Below are positions 7,054-7,672 of a stretch of DNA of 7,672 bases, one piece after another. The first letter of the stretch is position 1; each line of letters begins with the position of its first letter. The stretch is from assembly GCA_003476475.1 (NCBI GenBank), contig DMUD01000182.1:1-7672 (forward strand), in the 5' to 3' direction. Source of the stretch: Cytophagales bacterium. GTDB taxonomy: Bacteria; Bacteroidota; Bacteroidia; Cytophagales; UBA9547. The notes beneath the pieces were generated by a model, which was given only the letters and a program-made list of their open reading frames with translations, did not search any database and had not been told where the DNA came from. A program made the translations under genes and the position numbers.

Positions 7054-7672
7054 AGCAACGTATCTAATCATAGGATTCTTATTAACAGGTTCTTTTGCCA
7101 CCACGGCCCAAAACACCGTTCAGCGAAGTACAATTGAAACAGATTCTACCAGTATAGTGGTAGAAAAGCTTTTCGAACTGGCATGGGCGCATTACCCTCA
7201 AAACAGGGTAAAAGAACATCAGGCCAAACAAGCCTATTACAGCTTGAAAAACACCCAATTTTCGTGGACAGAATCGCTTGTGGGCCAGTACAACTTGAAT
7301 GAGTCCAACATCAACCCGTTTTCCAATGGCAATTCCAATGTGTTCTACCCGCGCTTCTTGGTGGGCTTGCGCCTCAGTCTCAGCACTTTTATAAAAGACC
7401 CCATCGAGGTCAGAAAGGCCAAAGAGCAGTACAGGGCAAGCCTTTCCGAAACCGATTTGCAAAAAGTATTGCTGAAAGGCGAAATAGCAAGTAAACTGGA
7501 GTCTTACAGGCTGGGAAAGAAAATTTTGAAATTAAAAACCCATGCATGGGAAGAGAGCCAAACCCTTCAGCAGGTCGTCAAACAAAAATTCCAGAAAAAC
7601 GAAATCACTCTGGAGGAATACAACAGCGCCACCATTGCACATCTTAGTCTGACCGAAAGTAAATTGACCGCT
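7043..7672 (+). CDS. TolC-like outer-membrane channel protein, N-terminal part (runs off the right edge)
   Basis: The frame opens at ATG 7043 and continues for 210 codons to the window edge. Residues 1-23 form a signal peptide (MKHKATYLIIGFLLTGSFATTAQ) with likely cleavage just before the Gln at 23. The mature part fits the outer-membrane efflux (OEP) family. An early helix contains LFELAWAHYPQNRVKEHQAK (43-62), then a strand-like stretch (YPRFLVGLRLSLSTF, 102-116) compatible with a membrane barrel hairpin precedes long charged helices with a KAKEQYRASLSETDLQKVLLK pattern (125-145). Full-length members have about 420-500 residues, so roughly half is seen. They form trimeric channel-tunnels that export substrates with an inner-membrane transporter and an adaptor. 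The start overlaps the polymerase gene by 11 bp, so it is translated from the same message. Its place here suggests a role in exporting the polysaccharide, but it could begin an unrelated efflux module. Confidence 0.8.
   Translation, partial: MKHKATYLIIGFLLTGSFATTAQNTVQRSTIETDSTSIVVEKLFELAWAHYPQNRVKEHQAKQAYYSLKNTQFSWTESLVGQYNLNESNINPFSNGNSNVFYPRFLVGLRLSLSTFIKDPIEVRKAKEQYRASLSETDLQKVLLKGEIASKLESYRLGKKILKLKTHAWEESQTLQQVVKQKFQKNEITLEEYNSATIAHLSLTESKLTA

Noticed and set aside
7082..7462. 126-codon minus-strand open frame
   Set aside because: It lies opposite the TolC-like gene, whose signal peptide and family features are clear, and its translation shows no recognisable domain.

Overview
The window is about 7.7 kb of a polysaccharide (capsule, exopolysaccharide or O-antigen type) biosynthesis and export locus. 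It most likely comes from a member of the Bacteroidota. The evidence for this is moderate-to-low G+C, A-rich leaders in front of start codons with almost no Shine-Dalgarno sequences, a signal peptide ending in Ala-Gln, and the way the protein families are combined. A member of the Cytophagales is possible, but that is a guess. The sequence contains no RNA gene, insertion sequence or CRISPR array that I can see.

The locus is divergent. To the left, two family 2 glycosyltransferase genes read leftward on the minus strand. The promoter-proximal one (514-1710) is complete at 398 aa. The second (1-508) starts 5 bp after its stop and runs off the window edge. Between the two arms lies a 185-bp intergenic region (1711-1895) with two perfect inverted repeats, and a plausible Bacteroidota-type promoter overlaps both of them.

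To the right, a tightly packed plus-strand operon begins. It encodes a 744-aa polysaccharide co-polymerase fused to a BY-kinase-like ATPase domain with a degenerate active site (1896-4130), and a Wzx-type flippase that appears to start at TTG (4143-5477). Next come a possible 30-aa single-span membrane peptide that abuts the flippase stop codon (5478-5570) and an O-antigen ligase/Wzy-type polymerase (5590-7053). The last gene encodes a TolC-like outer-membrane factor whose start overlaps the polymerase gene by 11 bp (7043-7672, truncated at the right edge).

Together these genes form the core of a Wzx/Wzy-dependent pathway. The glycosyltransferases build a lipid-linked repeat unit, the flippase moves it across the inner membrane, the polymerase/ligase joins units, and the Wzz/Wzc-like protein controls chain length or links to export. 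A Wza-type export lipoprotein is not in view. The gene next in line is a TolC-like outer-membrane protein, which is the most interesting aspect of the layout along with the degenerate kinase and the small peptide.
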